A DNA stretch of 64,000 bases from Thalassobacillus sp043497085 (GCA_043497085.1 JBIEKI010000004.1), one strand, 5' to 3'. Counted from the stretch's first letter, positions 7,914 to 17,628 are shown. Translations and numbers: made by a program. Notes: generated by a model from the sequence alone, not told the origin.

Positions 7914-8677
7914 AATATCACCTCTCCCGTACGGAATACCGGCCCATCCCGGCAAATTTTCCGGTAGCCTTTTGTATCTCCTTCAGGTGCAGGCACGACA
8001 CAGGCAAAACAAGCACCTACGCCGCACCCTAACCGTTCTTCAATGGACAAGTAACCATCATAATCACAAAGTGTTTCGGAGACAGCTTTCAGCATCACAG
8101 CCGGACCACAAGAAAAGTAAGTATCAAACTGCCCATCCAGCGACGGCAGTATGTCGGTGACGAACCCTTTACTCCCGTGGGAGCCATCATTGGTCGCCAC
8201 CATCACTTCTCCTAACTCGCGGAACTCCTCCTCGAAAAAAACGGCATCCGCATGCTGAAAACCAAGCACAGTCGTAACATCGATCCCTTTTTCCTTCAGC
8301 TGTCTGGCCAGGTAGTATAAGGGAGGGACCCCGATCCCCCCACCTACAAGCAACGCCCTGCTGGCAGAAACTTCTTCGATCGGATAGCCATTTCCACCGG
8401 GGCCAAGAACGTCGAGGTATTCACCGACAGACTTCTCGGCCATGGATGCGGTCCCTTTTCCAAGGACCTTATATAAAATCGTCAGAGTTCCTAACGCAAG
8501 GTCGACATCAGCAATGGAAATGGGGCGTCGCAATGAGTCGCTGGAATCAATCAGTATATGGACAAATTGCCCCGGCTGTATCACATGGGAGGGCATGTCA
8601 CCTTTCAGCGTCATCTTATACGTTTGGTCCGCTACGAGCTCATGGGATAGGATTTCCATGTCTTCCCTTATCATCAT
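7910..8677 (-). CDS. pyrK: Dihydroorotate dehydrogenase B, electron transfer subunit
   Basis: Carries electrons from PyrD's FMN through a 2Fe-2S cluster and FAD to NAD+. The 255-residue protein has the flavin-binding RRPISIADVD segment and a nucleotide-binding LLVGGGIGVPPLYYLA segment. Four C-terminal cysteines are spaced for the 2Fe-2S cluster (CGVGACFAC, then Cys in YRKICRDGP). It overlaps carB and pyrD by 4 bases each (ATGA), so the three genes are translationally linked. Confidence 0.96.
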   Translation of the reverse strand: MMIREDMEILSHELVADQTYKMTLKGDMPSHVIQPGQFVHILIDSSDSLRRPISIADVDLALGTLTILYKVLGKGTASMAEKSVGEYLDVLGPGGNGYPIEEVSASRALLVGGGIGVPPLYYLARQLKEKGIDVTTVLGFQHADAVFFEEEFRELGEVMVATNDGSHGSKGFVTDILPSLDGQFDTYFSCGPAVMLKAVSETLCDYDGYLSIEERLGCGVGACFACVVPAPEGDTKGYRKICRDGPVFRTGEVIL

Positions 8678-11600
8678 GTCAGGGTCACCTCACGATTACC
8701 TATCGCTCTTGCTGTGAATGACATGGAATCGATGACATCTACGATTGCATTGGCAGTATCCAGGCTGGTAAGGCAGGCGATGCCGTGTTCGACCGCGGTG
8801 CGCCGGATACGGAAGCCATCACTGCGTGACTGCTGTCCTTTGGTAAGTGTGTTGACCACAAACTGGACTTTGCCCGATTGGATAATATCGATGATATTCA
8901 TTTCCGTTGCTCCCACCTTGCTGACGGTTTTGACTGGGATCCCGGCCGACTGAATGGCATCAGCGGTGCCGATTGTGGCATACAGCTGGAACCCGAGCTC
9001 ATGGAAGGTTCGAGCGATACCCAGCATCTCCTGTTTATCTTTATCGGCAACCGTAAGCAGGACGGAGCCTTCCACTGGTATCTTCAATCCAGCTGCGGTC
9101 ATTCCTTTGTATAACGCCTTTTCCAGCGTTCGATCGTAGCCGATGACTTCTCCGGTTGATTTCATTTCTGGTCCGAGGGTGGTGTCAACACTACGCAGCT
9201 TTTCAAATGAGAATACCGGCACTTTGACATAGACCCCGTCAGGACAGCCGGCGACACCGGTGTCATAACCCAGATCCGTCAATTTTTCACCCAGTATCGC
9301 TTTCGTAGCCAGGTTAGCCATCGTTATTCCAGTGATTTTACTTAAAAACGGTACGGTTCTGCTCGCTCTTGGGTTGACCTCTATCACATAAGCTGTATCG
9401 TCATTTACGACAAACTGAATATTGATTAAGCCCTGCATATTCAGTTCTCTGGCAATTTTTACGGTGGCATCGACACATTGCTGTTTCAGCTCGCTGCTGA
9501 TCCGCTGGGAAGGGTACACCGCCATCGAGTCACCAGAATGGACACCAGCTCGCTCGATATGCTCCATAATGCCCGGGATGACAACTGTCTCGCCGTCACT
9601 GATAGCATCGACTTCGATTTCCATACCCGTTAGGTATTTATCAACCAAAATCGGATGGTCGCTGTAATCCCTTACCGTTTCTTCCATGTACGAAAGCAGT
9701 TCTTCTTCTCCATATACGATTTCCATCGCTCTACCGCCGAGAACGTAGGATGGACGTACAACGACGGGGTACCCTATATTGCGCGCAGTTTGGACGGCTT
9801 CTTCTACACTTGTGACGCTTTCCCCGCCAGGTTTTGCTATTTCAAGGCGGTTCAGCAACTGTTCAAATAAATCCCGGTCTTCTGTTTCGTTGATCGCTTC
9901 CATAGTGGTGCCGAGTATTTTTACGCCGCGGCGGCTTAAACCATCTACGAGATTGATAGCTGTCTGGCCGCCGAACTGAACGATCACACCTTCTGGTTGT
10001 TCTAATTCGATGACATGCATAACATCTTCCAGCGATAACGGTTCGAAATACAATTTATCGGAAACGCTGAAGTCTGTGGATACCGTTTCCGGGTTATTAT
10101 TCATGATGATCGCTTCGTAGCCCATTTCTTTTAATGCAAGCACAGAATGGACAGTAGCATAGTCGAACTCTACCCCTTGCCCAATACGGATCGGCCCCGA
10201 TCCAATGACAAGGACTTTTTTACGGTCTGAAACGACTGACTCGTTTTCGTCTTCGTAACTGCTGTAGTAATAAGGTGTTTCAGAAGCGAATTCCCCAGCA
10301 CACGTATCGACCATTTTATATACCGGTGTTATTTGATGCTCCAGACGGTAGTTGTATACCTCATCCGTATCTGTTCCAATCAGCCTGGCCAATTGGGCAT
10401 CGGAGAATCCGAGCTGTTTCGCTTTTTTGATTGGTTCATAGGTGAGCCCTTCTGTCTGGATCACTTGCTCAAGATCCATCAACTTCTTCATTTTATTAAG
10501 GAAGAACAGATCGATCCCGGTCAGCTCATGGAGTTCATCAAGCGTCCGGTTACGCCGTAACGCTTCCGCCAGAACAAAGATACGTTCATCATCCGCTTTG
10601 ACTAGACGTTGGTCGATCACCTCCTCAGGCAATTCAGCTAAGGTTGCAAGATAAAGCTCTTCTGTTTTACCTTCCAATGACCGTACACCTTTTAACAACG
10701 ACTCTTCGAAGTTCCGGCCGATTGCCATGATTTCCCCCGTTGCTTTCATCTGGGTGCCGAGCGTCCGATTTCCTTTGGCGAATTTATCAAATGGCCAGCG
10801 TGGAATTTTGGTAACCACATAATCAAGAGCTGGTTCAAAGCAGGCATAAGTAGTGCCTGTCACTGGATTTTTAATTTCATCAAGGGTGAGACCGACTGCA
10901 ATTTTTGCCGCCAGCTTGGCAATCGGATAGCCTGTCGCTTTCGAAGCCAGCGCAGAAGAGCGGCTGACCCTTGGGTTGACCTCGATGACATAATATTGGA
11001 AGCTGTCTGGATCAAGTGCCAGTTGAACATTACACCCGCCTTCAATTCCAAGGGCACGGATGATTTTCAGTGAAGCATTTCGCAGCATCTGGTATTCCCG
11101 GTCGCTCAATGTCTGGGAAGGAGCGACTACGATCGAGTCACCGGTATGGATGCCGACGGGATCGAAGTTTTCCATGTTACAAACGACAATGGCATGATCG
11201 CTTTTATCGCGCATCACTTCATACTCAACTTCTTTGAAACCAGCGATATTCTTTTCAATCAGACATTGGTCAACAGGGGATAGTGACAAGCCATTGCGGG
11301 TAATCTCCCGCAATTCTTTCTCATTGTCACACATACCGCCGCCAGTGCCTCCCATAGTATATGCAGGTCGGACAATGACAGGGTAGCCGACTTCCTGCGC
11401 GAAAGTTGCTGCGGCATCCACCGTGCTGACAATCGTGCTTTCCGGAACCGGCTGCTTCAATTCATGCATTAAATCCCGAAACATCGCCCGATCTTCTGCC
11501 TGTTCGATTGCTTCCATCCGGGTTCCCAGCAATTCAACGCCGTAGTCTTCGAGAATCGTCGTTTTACTCAGTTCCATTGCCAGGTTGAGCCCTGTTTGCC

Positions 11601-11874
11601 CGCCCAGGGTAGGAAGGATGGCGTCCGGCTGCTCTTTCCGAATGATTTTCGTCATGAATTCGACTGTGAGCGGCTCCATATATACTTCATCCGCAAAGGT
11701 ATAATCCGTCATGATGGTAGCTGGATTCGAGTTAGCCAGGATGACTTCATAGCCTTCTTCTTTCAAAGCCTGACATGCTTGTGTTCCTGAATAGTCGAAC
11801 TCTGCTGCCTGACCGATAATGATCGGCCCGGAACCAATTACAAGAATTTTGTTTAAATCTGTGCGTTTAGGCAT
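8674..11874 (-). CDS. carB: Carbamoyl-phosphate synthase large subunit
   Basis: Makes carbamoyl phosphate from ammonia (supplied by CarA), bicarbonate and two ATP. The 1066-residue protein shows the expected duplicated layout. The first ATP-grasp half begins ILVIGSGPIIIGQAAEFDYS and the second VLVIGSGPIRIGQGVEFDYA (near residue 555). A C-terminal MGS-like allosteric domain occupies about residues 930-1066. Being inside the pyr operon, this is the pyrimidine-dedicated copy (PyrAB in B. subtilis). It overlaps carA by 22 bases. Confidence 0.98.
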   Translation of the reverse strand: MPKRTDLNKILVIGSGPIIIGQAAEFDYSGTQACQALKEEGYEVILANSNPATIMTDYTFADEVYMEPLTVEFMTKIIRKEQPDAILPTLGGQTGLNLAMELSKTTILEDYGVELLGTRMEAIEQAEDRAMFRDLMHELKQPVPESTIVSTVDAAATFAQEVGYPVIVRPAYTMGGTGGGMCDNEKELREITRNGLSLSPVDQCLIEKNIAGFKEVEYEVMRDKSDHAIVVCNMENFDPVGIHTGDSIVVAPSQTLSDREYQMLRNASLKIIRALGIEGGCNVQLALDPDSFQYYVIEVNPRVSRSSALASKATGYPIAKLAAKIAVGLTLDEIKNPVTGTTYACFEPALDYVVTKIPRWPFDKFAKGNRTLGTQMKATGEIMAIGRNFEESLLKGVRSLEGKTEELYLATLAELPEEVIDQRLVKADDERIFVLAEALRRNRTLDELHELTGIDLFFLNKMKKLMDLEQVIQTEGLTYEPIKKAKQLGFSDAQLARLIGTDTDEVYNYRLEHQITPVYKMVDTCAGEFASETPYYYSSYEDENESVVSDRKKVLVIGSGPIRIGQGVEFDYATVHSVLALKEMGYEAIIMNNNPETVSTDFSVSDKLYFEPLSLEDVMHVIELEQPEGVIVQFGGQTAINLVDGLSRRGVKILGTTMEAINETEDRDLFEQLLNRLEIAKPGGESVTSVEEAVQTARNIGYPVVVRPSYVLGGRAMEIVYGEEELLSYMEETVRDYSDHPILVDKYLTGMEIEVDAISDGETVVIPGIMEHIERAGVHSGDSMAVYPSQRISSELKQQCVDATVKIARELNMQGLINIQFVVNDDTAYVIEVNPRASRTVPFLSKITGITMANLATKAILGEKLTDLGYDTGVAGCPDGVYVKVPVFSFEKLRSVDTTLGPEMKSTGEVIGYDRTLEKALYKGMTAAGLKIPVEGSVLLTVADKDKQEMLGIARTFHELGFQLYATIGTADAIQSAGIPVKTVSKVGATEMNIIDIIQSGKVQFVVNTLTKGQQSRSDGFRIRRTAVEHGIACLTSLDTANAIVDVIDSMSFTARAIGNREVTLT

Positions 11875-12968
11875 GTGGCTTCCTCCTTCTGCTGCTTCTT
11901 ATCGGCTTGTATGTTTTCCAGGAATATATCAAATAAGTTTTCCGTGTCTTCTGGTCCAGGTGAGCTTTCCGGATGATATTGCACCGAGAATACCGGATGT
12001 AAACGGTGCGCCAGTCCCTCCACCGATTCATCATTCAAGGAAATCTGGGTAAGTTCCAGATCGGTCGCCTCCAACGACTCCCTGCTCACGGAGTAGCCGT
12101 GGTTCTGAGAAGTGATATAGGTCTTGCCATTTTTCAAATCTTTGACAGGCTGGTTGGATCCACGGTGACCGAATTTCATCTTCGCTGTATCAGCTCCGCT
12201 TGCTAAAGCGATCAGCTGATGACCAAGACATATACCGAAGACCGGTACCTGGCCGATCAATTCTTTGATAGTTTCAATCGCTTCCGGCACATTCTTCGGA
12301 TCCCCCGGACCATTTGTCAGCATGATGCCATCAGGCTTAAGTCGGTCGATCTCCTGGGCTGTCGTATCGTATGGTACTACGGTGACATGGCAGTCCCGCT
12401 TCGTAAGTTCTCTTAAGATCCCATGCTTCATCCCGAAATCCATCAGGACGATGCGGCAGCCTCTTCCAGGTACTACATACGGCTTGATGGTAGATACCTG
12501 GCTAACCTGATCTGTAGGAAGTGTTGTGTGATCGAGGATTTCCAGCACTTCTGATACCGACCGATCCATCGAAGTGATCATCGCTTTCATCGTTCCGTGA
12601 CGACGGATGATTTTCGTCAGCTTCCGTGTATCGATCCCTGCGATTCCTGGTATGTTTTTTGCCTCAAGAAATTCATCCAAGGTCTCTTCACTGCGGAAAT
12701 TTGAAGGTGTTTCGCAATGCTCTTTCACTACAACCCCTAAAATAGCCGGGTCGACGGATTCAAAATCATCGCGGTTGATGCCGTAATTCCCTATCAATGG
12801 ATAAGTGAAAGTTACAATCTGCCCACAATAAGAGGGGTCTGAAATGATTTCCTGGTATCCTGTCATTCCTGTATTGAAGACGATTTCTCCTATTGATTCG
12901 TTGTCACTGCCGAATCCTTCCCCGACAAAGTAGCTTCCATCTTCAAGTACTAGCTGTTTTAAAGTCAT
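11853..12968 (-). CDS. carA: Carbamoyl-phosphate synthase small subunit (glutaminase)
   Basis: Hydrolyses glutamine and passes ammonia to CarB. The frame is open to 12989, but the ATG at 12968 sits 9 bases after GGGAGG and gives MTLKQLVLEDG, matching family N-termini (371 residues). The class I amidotransferase nucleophile is in GICLGHQL, roughly two thirds along, and the partner His is in SVQYHPESSPGP. It lies 1 base from the pyrC stop. It corresponds to PyrAA of B. subtilis. Confidence 0.97.
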   Translation of the reverse strand: MTLKQLVLEDGSYFVGEGFGSDNESIGEIVFNTGMTGYQEIISDPSYCGQIVTFTYPLIGNYGINRDDFESVDPAILGVVVKEHCETPSNFRSEETLDEFLEAKNIPGIAGIDTRKLTKIIRRHGTMKAMITSMDRSVSEVLEILDHTTLPTDQVSQVSTIKPYVVPGRGCRIVLMDFGMKHGILRELTKRDCHVTVVPYDTTAQEIDRLKPDGIMLTNGPGDPKNVPEAIETIKELIGQVPVFGICLGHQLIALASGADTAKMKFGHRGSNQPVKDLKNGKTYITSQNHGYSVSRESLEATDLELTQISLNDESVEGLAHRLHPVFSVQYHPESSPGPEDTENLFDIFLENIQADKKQQKEEATCLNAQI

Positions 12969-12969
12969 A

Positions 12970-14241
12970 TCACTCATCCTCCCAAACAATTTTTCCTTCT
13001 GCTATCGTCAATGCCGGCCATCCTGTTGCTTCCCATTCATGAAATGGGGTGTTTTTCCCTTTTGATACAAAGTCATGCCGATCGATGGTGGCTCGTTTTT
13101 CAAGGTCAATCAGTGTAATATCAGCCACAGCTCCTTCTTCCAGCCTTCCATATGGGAGCCCGAAAATATCGGCAGGTTTCCTGGTCAGACGATCAAGCAA
13201 CTCTTCCAGACTGATTTTTCCTTTCTGAACCAGGTGGGTGTACAACAGCGGAAATGCGGTTTCCAGTCCTACGATTCCGAACGGCGACCCTATCAGCCCT
13301 TGCGATTTTTCTTCCTCGGTATGGGGCGCATGATCCGTGGCAATACAATCGATCGTTCCATCCAAAAGTCCTTCCAGCAATGCCTGCTGATCCTCTTCAC
13401 TTCGTAGCGGAGGATTCATTTTGAACATGGCGTCATCATTTTTGATATCATTTTCATTCAATAACAGGTGATGTGGCGTCACTTCTGCTGTCACACGTAT
13501 TCCTGCTCGCTTCGCATCACGGATGACCCGGACTGATTCTTTCGTACTTACATGACAGACGTGGTAATGACAGCCGGTTGCTTCAGCGATAAGAACGTCC
13601 CTGGCGATGTGGACGGATTCGCATATCGATGGAATACCAGGCACATCCAATTTCTCACTTGTCGTACCTTTATGGATGACTCCTCCCTGAATAAGGCTGT
13701 TATCTTCACAATGGGCAACAATGCTATACCCTTGCTCTGCAGCTCTGGTCATGGCCTCTAACATTTTTCCTGCTTCCTGCACCCCGACACCATCATCAGT
13801 AAAAGCGAATGCTCCTGCTTCATACAAGGACTGCATGTCGACTATTTCCTTTCCAAGCTGCCGGGTTGTTATTGCTGCATACGGAAGGACACGAACCTTA
13901 GCATCCTGCTCGATTTTTCCCTTTAAACTATCCATGGTTGCTTTCGTATCTGGCACCGGCCTGGTATTCGGCATTGCGCATACCGTTGTAAATCCGCCTT
14001 TAGCTGCGGCATGCGTGCCGGTAGCTATCGTCTCTTTCGCTTCTCCGCCTGGTTCACGGAGATGAATATGTACATCAACCAGCCCGGGAGCTGCTATTTT
14101 CCCCTGGCCATCAATGACTTGGTCAGCCTCTATATCAATGGATGAATCAATTTTTTTAATGTTGTTGCCCTCCACCAGGATATCCTGGGTCAACCATTCC
14201 TCACCTTTTCTGAGTTTTACATTTTTAATTAATAGTTTCAT
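12970..14241 (-). CDS. pyrC: Dihydroorotase
   Basis: Zinc amidohydrolase that cyclises carbamoyl-aspartate to dihydroorotate. The 423-residue protein has the metal-binding HIHLREPG motif (His58, His60), later histidines in VAHCEDN and HYHVCHVST, and the catalytic Asp in IATDHAPHT. ATG overlaps the pyrB stop by one base (TAATG). Length is normal for the class I PyrC of Bacillaceae. Confidence 0.97.
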   Translation of the reverse strand: MKLLIKNVKLRKGEEWLTQDILVEGNNIKKIDSSIDIEADQVIDGQGKIAAPGLVDVHIHLREPGGEAKETIATGTHAAAKGGFTTVCAMPNTRPVPDTKATMDSLKGKIEQDAKVRVLPYAAITTRQLGKEIVDMQSLYEAGAFAFTDDGVGVQEAGKMLEAMTRAAEQGYSIVAHCEDNSLIQGGVIHKGTTSEKLDVPGIPSICESVHIARDVLIAEATGCHYHVCHVSTKESVRVIRDAKRAGIRVTAEVTPHHLLLNENDIKNDDAMFKMNPPLRSEEDQQALLEGLLDGTIDCIATDHAPHTEEEKSQGLIGSPFGIVGLETAFPLLYTHLVQKGKISLEELLDRLTRKPADIFGLPYGRLEEGAVADITLIDLEKRATIDRHDFVSKGKNTPFHEWEATGWPALTIAEGKIVWEDE

Positions 14242-15119
14242 TAAAATTCCTCCTTCAGCAATTCACTGATGATCGCCATACGCATTGTTACACCGTTTGT
14301 CATTTGTTTAAAAATCCGTGATTTTGGCGAATCAACCACATCACTATCGATTTCCACCCCTCGATTAAAGGGGCCGGGATGCATAATGATTGAATTTTTA
14401 TTCATTTTTGCTTCTCTGTCTTTCGTTAACCCATAGGTGTGAAGATAGTTATTTTCATTAGCTGCCGTTTCGTGTCTTTCCCGTTGTATCCGAAGCAGCA
14501 TGACGACATCTGCATGTTCGACCGCCTCATCGATAGATACATAGTTTTCCGATATATCCTCGTCCTGCCACTCCGGCCTGGAAACATAATATACTTCTGC
14601 TCCCAATTTCCTTAAGGCGTCACTATTGGAGCGGGCTACCCTGCTATGTTTGATGTCACCGATAATGGCAACTTTCAACCCTTGAAATGTGTTGAATTCC
14701 TGATAAATCGTATAGAGGTCCAGCAGACATTGGGTAGGGTGCTGACCGGTCCCATCTCCAGCATTGATGATCGGTACATCCACTTGATCTGCTATCTCTC
14801 TTAATATACCATTTCGGGAGTGACGTACAATGCATAAATTTGCAGAAATACTGTATAATGTTTTAACAGTATCATATAAAGACTCCCCTTTTGTCAAACT
14901 CGAATTCTCCCCGGAAACATCGAGAACCTCAAGTCCCAACCGTCTTTCTGCTACGATAAAGCTATTTTTCGTCCTGGTGCTTGGTTCTAAAAAAATATTT
15001 GCTGCAAATAACTGTTTGGAAAATACCGGAATATCTCCTCGTTCAATCGCTTCTGCCTGGTGGATCAAACGATAAATATCTTCGGCCGTCAAGTCTTCCA
15101 TCGATAATAAATGTTTCAT
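14241..15119 (-). CDS. pyrB: Aspartate carbamoyltransferase, catalytic subunit
   Basis: Condenses carbamoyl phosphate with aspartate, the committed pathway step. The 292-residue protein has the carbamoyl-phosphate motif STRTKNSF (residues 47-54) and the downstream GDGTGQHPTQCLLDLYTI block. ATG follows TAAGGAGGTAATGAC. No PyrI regulatory subunit is present, as usual in Bacillaceae; control is instead by the PyrR attenuator upstream (15255-15353). A 100-bp hairpin repeat lies in the leader between attenuator and RBS. Confidence 0.97.
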   Translation of the reverse strand: MKHLLSMEDLTAEDIYRLIHQAEAIERGDIPVFSKQLFAANIFLEPSTRTKNSFIVAERRLGLEVLDVSGENSSLTKGESLYDTVKTLYSISANLCIVRHSRNGILREIADQVDVPIINAGDGTGQHPTQCLLDLYTIYQEFNTFQGLKVAIIGDIKHSRVARSNSDALRKLGAEVYYVSRPEWQDEDISENYVSIDEAVEHADVVMLLRIQRERHETAANENNYLHTYGLTKDREAKMNKNSIIMHPGPFNRGVEIDSDVVDSPKSRIFKQMTNGVTMRMAIISELLKEEF

Positions 15120-15159
15120 GTCATTACCTCCTTAAGATGGCTTTTTTTAGCGCAGGGTA

Positions 15160-15261
15160 TTAGAAAAACTTGGCTTGTCGCCAAGTACTTATGGCGAAAG
15201 CCTTAGTATTTTCTTATACTTTAACCCTTTAACAAAGTTAAACTTTCCTAAAGTATAAAAA
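15160..15261 (+). repeat. Tandem-hairpin repeat, copy 1 (pyrB leader)
   Basis: About 100 bp reading TAGAAAAACTTGGCTTGTCG... to ...CTAAAGTATAAAAAA. On the minus-strand mRNA it would fold as two hairpins: TATACTTTA with TAAAGTATA, enclosing TTTAACTTTGTTAAA; then AGAAAATACT with AGTTTTTCT, enclosing small GGCTTTCGCC and TTGGCGACAAGCCAA stems. It abuts the T-tract of the pyr attenuator terminator. Four other copies in the window have the same orientation. Confidence 0.85.
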
Positions 15262-15353
15262 AGCACCCCCGGGGTGCGGGGGTGCTCAATCATCATCATT
15301 TCGAGGCATGACGAATCAATTAAACCCTACACCCTTTAAAATCTCACGGGATT
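15255..15353 (-). promoter_or_regulatory. PyrR attenuator between pyrP and pyrB
   Basis: The minus-strand leader has a PyrR binding loop variant AATCCCGTGAGATT (15340-15353). It is followed by a GC-rich terminator, AGCACCCCC/GGGGGTGCT (15262-15286), with T7 after it. UMP-loaded PyrR would stabilise the loop and let the terminator form. The loop differs from the AGTCCxGTGAGGCT form of the two upstream attenuators at three positions, so binding could be weaker. Confidence 0.85.
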
Positions 15354-15377
15354 TTATTAAAAAGTGTGATGGTTCGC

Positions 15378-16769
15378 TTATGCTGCATTATCATCATTTG
15401 ATTTCTTATTATTGGACGTTGTGTCCTTAAACATTTTGCCATTTCCATGAGCCTTTTCTTTTCCTGGAAGAATGACGTTCAATACGACACCGATCAGGGC
15501 GGAAAGAGCCATACCGGCGATTTGGACATTATCGGTAACCTGGATGAAAGCTCCACCGATTCCGATTACAAGTATGACAGATGAGATGATCAGGTTACGC
15601 TTTTCTCCTAAATCAACCTGATTGTCAATCAGCATGCGAAGTCCGCTGGATGCGATGATACCGAACAGCAGGATAGAAACCCCGCCCATGACCGCGGATG
15701 GAATCGAACCGATTACAGCGGTACTCATGCCGATGAATCCGAACAGGACAGCCAGGACTGCCGCTCCACCGATGACAAAGACACTGAAGACTCGCGTGAT
15801 GGCAAGTACACCGATATTTTCACCATACGTAGTGTTCGGCGGGCCTCCAAGGAAGGAAGCAATGACGGTCGCTGTTCCATCTCCAAGGATCGACCTGTTC
15901 AAGCCAGGTTCTTTTAAGAAGTTACGTCCGACGACTTTTGAAAGTACCATCTGATCTCCAATATGTTCAGCAATTGTTACCAGCGCGATGGGCACCATGA
16001 TAAAGATGATCTCTACACTGATAACATCCAACGGTGCGTAATCTACGAACGGGACAATGAAATCCGGTTTTTGGAAAATTGCTCCCAGAACTCCACCAAG
16101 TGAATCCGCTGAAGTGATCGCTTCCCACTCGGCTTTGATCTCTGAAGTGTCGACAATACCACGGAACAGTCCGAATACATAACCGCCGACGATTCCGACA
16201 AGGATCGGCAGCAGGCTGAAGAAACCTTTGAAAAAGATGGAAGCGATGATGGTGATTGCCAGAGTCACTAACGCTACACTGAAGTGTTTAGAGCTATACA
16301 CCTGCTCATCGATGCCTGGTACGTACATTGACATGTCGATGGCAGTGGTGGCAAGTCCAAGCCCGATAACGATAATGACTGGTCCCACTACTACAGGAGG
16401 CAATAAGTTGATCAGCCAATTGGTCCCGAACAGCGTGATCAGGAGCGCTACCAATCCGTATACAAGACCGGCAAGGAAACTTCCGACCATGGCCCCGGGT
16501 ACTCCACTGACAGAGCTTGCAGCTATTACAGGGGCGATGAAAGCAAAACTGGAACCGAGATAGGCTGGGATTCTTCCTCTTGTGATCAGCAGATAAGCCA
16601 GTGTTCCAGTACCGCTTGAAACTAAGGCAACTGATGGTGACAATCCTGTTAAGAATGGGACAAGAATGGTTGCTCCGAACATGGCGAATAAGTGCTGTAA
16701 GCTTAAGGTGAGCCATTTATGAAGGGCAGGAACCTCTCTGACATCTAGTGCGGCGTTATTTGATTTCAT
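15378..16769 (-). CDS. pyrP: Uracil permease
   Basis: Proton-coupled uracil importer of the nucleobase-cation symporter 2 family (UraA/PyrP). The 463-residue protein is strongly hydrophobic with about 12-14 membrane segments. It carries NCS2 features such as VPFLTGLSPSVALVSSGTGT near the N-terminus and FLGGPPNTTYGENIGV in the second half. ATG at 16769 follows AAAGGAGGAAATGATA; an ATG two codons upstream is too close to the RBS. It sits between PyrR attenuators 2 and 3, as in B. subtilis. Confidence 0.96.
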   Translation of the reverse strand: MKSNNAALDVREVPALHKWLTLSLQHLFAMFGATILVPFLTGLSPSVALVSSGTGTLAYLLITRGRIPAYLGSSFAFIAPVIAASSVSGVPGAMVGSFLAGLVYGLVALLITLFGTNWLINLLPPVVVGPVIIVIGLGLATTAIDMSMYVPGIDEQVYSSKHFSVALVTLAITIIASIFFKGFFSLLPILVGIVGGYVFGLFRGIVDTSEIKAEWEAITSADSLGGVLGAIFQKPDFIVPFVDYAPLDVISVEIIFIMVPIALVTIAEHIGDQMVLSKVVGRNFLKEPGLNRSILGDGTATVIASFLGGPPNTTYGENIGVLAITRVFSVFVIGGAAVLAVLFGFIGMSTAVIGSIPSAVMGGVSILLFGIIASSGLRMLIDNQVDLGEKRNLIISSVILVIGIGGAFIQVTDNVQIAGMALSALIGVVLNVILPGKEKAHGNGKMFKDTTSNNKKSNDDNAA

Positions 16770-16819
16770 TATCATTTCCTCCTTTTATTTCATGCAGGTT
16801 GCTTGCGCTTTTTACAATA

Positions 16820-16915
16820 AAAAAACCTCTTTGCTTAAAAAACCGCAAAGAGGTGGACGTATCTTTGTGTAGCTTGATACGTACTGGTTTGCGACCTTTT
16901 AAGCCTCACTGGACT
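16820..16915 (-). promoter_or_regulatory. PyrR attenuator between pyrR and pyrP
   Basis: The minus strand holds the consensus PyrR loop AGTCCAGTGAGGCT (16902-16915). The terminator CCTCTTTGC/GCAAAGAGG (16826-16853) and a T-tract follow. Same logic as the attenuators before pyrR and pyrB. Confidence 0.92.
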
Positions 16916-16932
16916 TACTTAAAGGTGCTTTG

Positions 16933-17481
16933 TTATTCGTTTTTTTCGAAGATGACTACTTCATCTTGTTTATCTGTCTCTGAGACAGTCACCGTCACGA
17001 TTTCATCGAGTGATGTCGGAACATTTTTTCCGACATAGTCAGCCCGGATTGGCAGTTCACGATGTCCACGGTCTACGAGGACGGCCAATTGTATTTGTGA
17101 AGGTCTTCCGTGGTCGATCAATGCGTCCATTGCGGCACGCACCGTCCGGCCTGTATAAAGGACATCATCAACGAGTACTACTTTTTTTCCGTCTATGTTG
17201 GCCTCAATATTCGTTTCTTTCAGTTCAGGTTCTTTCTGATCTGTTTTTGTAGTCAAATCATCGCGGTAAAGCGTGATATCCAGTTCCCCGCTTGGCAGGA
17301 TGACTCCCTCGATATCATTGATCCTTTTTTGCAGTCTGGCCGCCAAAGGAACACCTCTTGTTTTTATTCCAACAAGGATGACGTCTTCGACTCCCTTGTT
17401 TTTCTCTATAATTTCGTGTGAGATGCGAGTGAGTGCGCGTCGGATAGCTGCTTCGTCTAATACGGTCGTTTTCGGTTTCAT
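16933..17481 (-). CDS. pyrR: Pyrimidine operon attenuator / uracil phosphoribosyltransferase PyrR
   Basis: RNA-binding regulator that senses UMP/UTP versus PRPP and terminates pyr transcription; it also has weak uracil phosphoribosyltransferase activity. The frame runs on to 17556 through its own leader terminator. The real start is the ATG at 17481 after GGAGGTGGAGGA, giving MKPKTTVLDEAAIRRAL and 182 residues. The PRPP motif VVLVDDVLYTGRT lies near residues 100-112. First gene of the pyr operon. Confidence 0.97.
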   Translation of the reverse strand: MKPKTTVLDEAAIRRALTRISHEIIEKNKGVEDVILVGIKTRGVPLAARLQKRINDIEGVILPSGELDITLYRDDLTTKTDQKEPELKETNIEANIDGKKVVLVDDVLYTGRTVRAAMDALIDHGRPSQIQLAVLVDRGHRELPIRADYVGKNVPTSLDEIVTVTVSETDKQDEVVIFEKNE

Positions 17482-17507
17482 TCCTCCACCTCCGGTTCTC
17501 TGGAAAC

Positions 17508-17596
17508 TAAAAAACCCTTTTCCTGCGTGAGGGCAGAAAAAGGGTATAATACACATACGTAAATATCATCCGTTTCCTTTTCAGCCTCACGGGACT
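17508..17596 (-). promoter_or_regulatory. PyrR attenuator in the pyrR leader
   Basis: PyrR loop AGTCCCGTGAGGCT (17583-17596) is followed by the terminator ACCCTTTTTCTGCC/GCAGGAAAAAGGGT (17514-17545, one mismatch) and a T-run, 30 bases before the pyrR RBS. Autoregulates the whole operon. Confidence 0.92.
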
Positions 17597-17628
17597 GTCT
17601 TTAAAGGTCTTATTCAATTCTTTAATTG

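Noticed and set aside
7914..7955. Longer PyrD start at 7955
   Set aside because: The extension overlaps pyrK coding sequence and lacks an RBS; the ATG at 7913 has GGAGAGGTGA and ATGA coupling with pyrK.
17482..17556. N-terminal extension of PyrR to 17556
   Set aside because: It would run through the PyrR leader terminator; the ATG at 17481 has a strong RBS and matches family N-termini.
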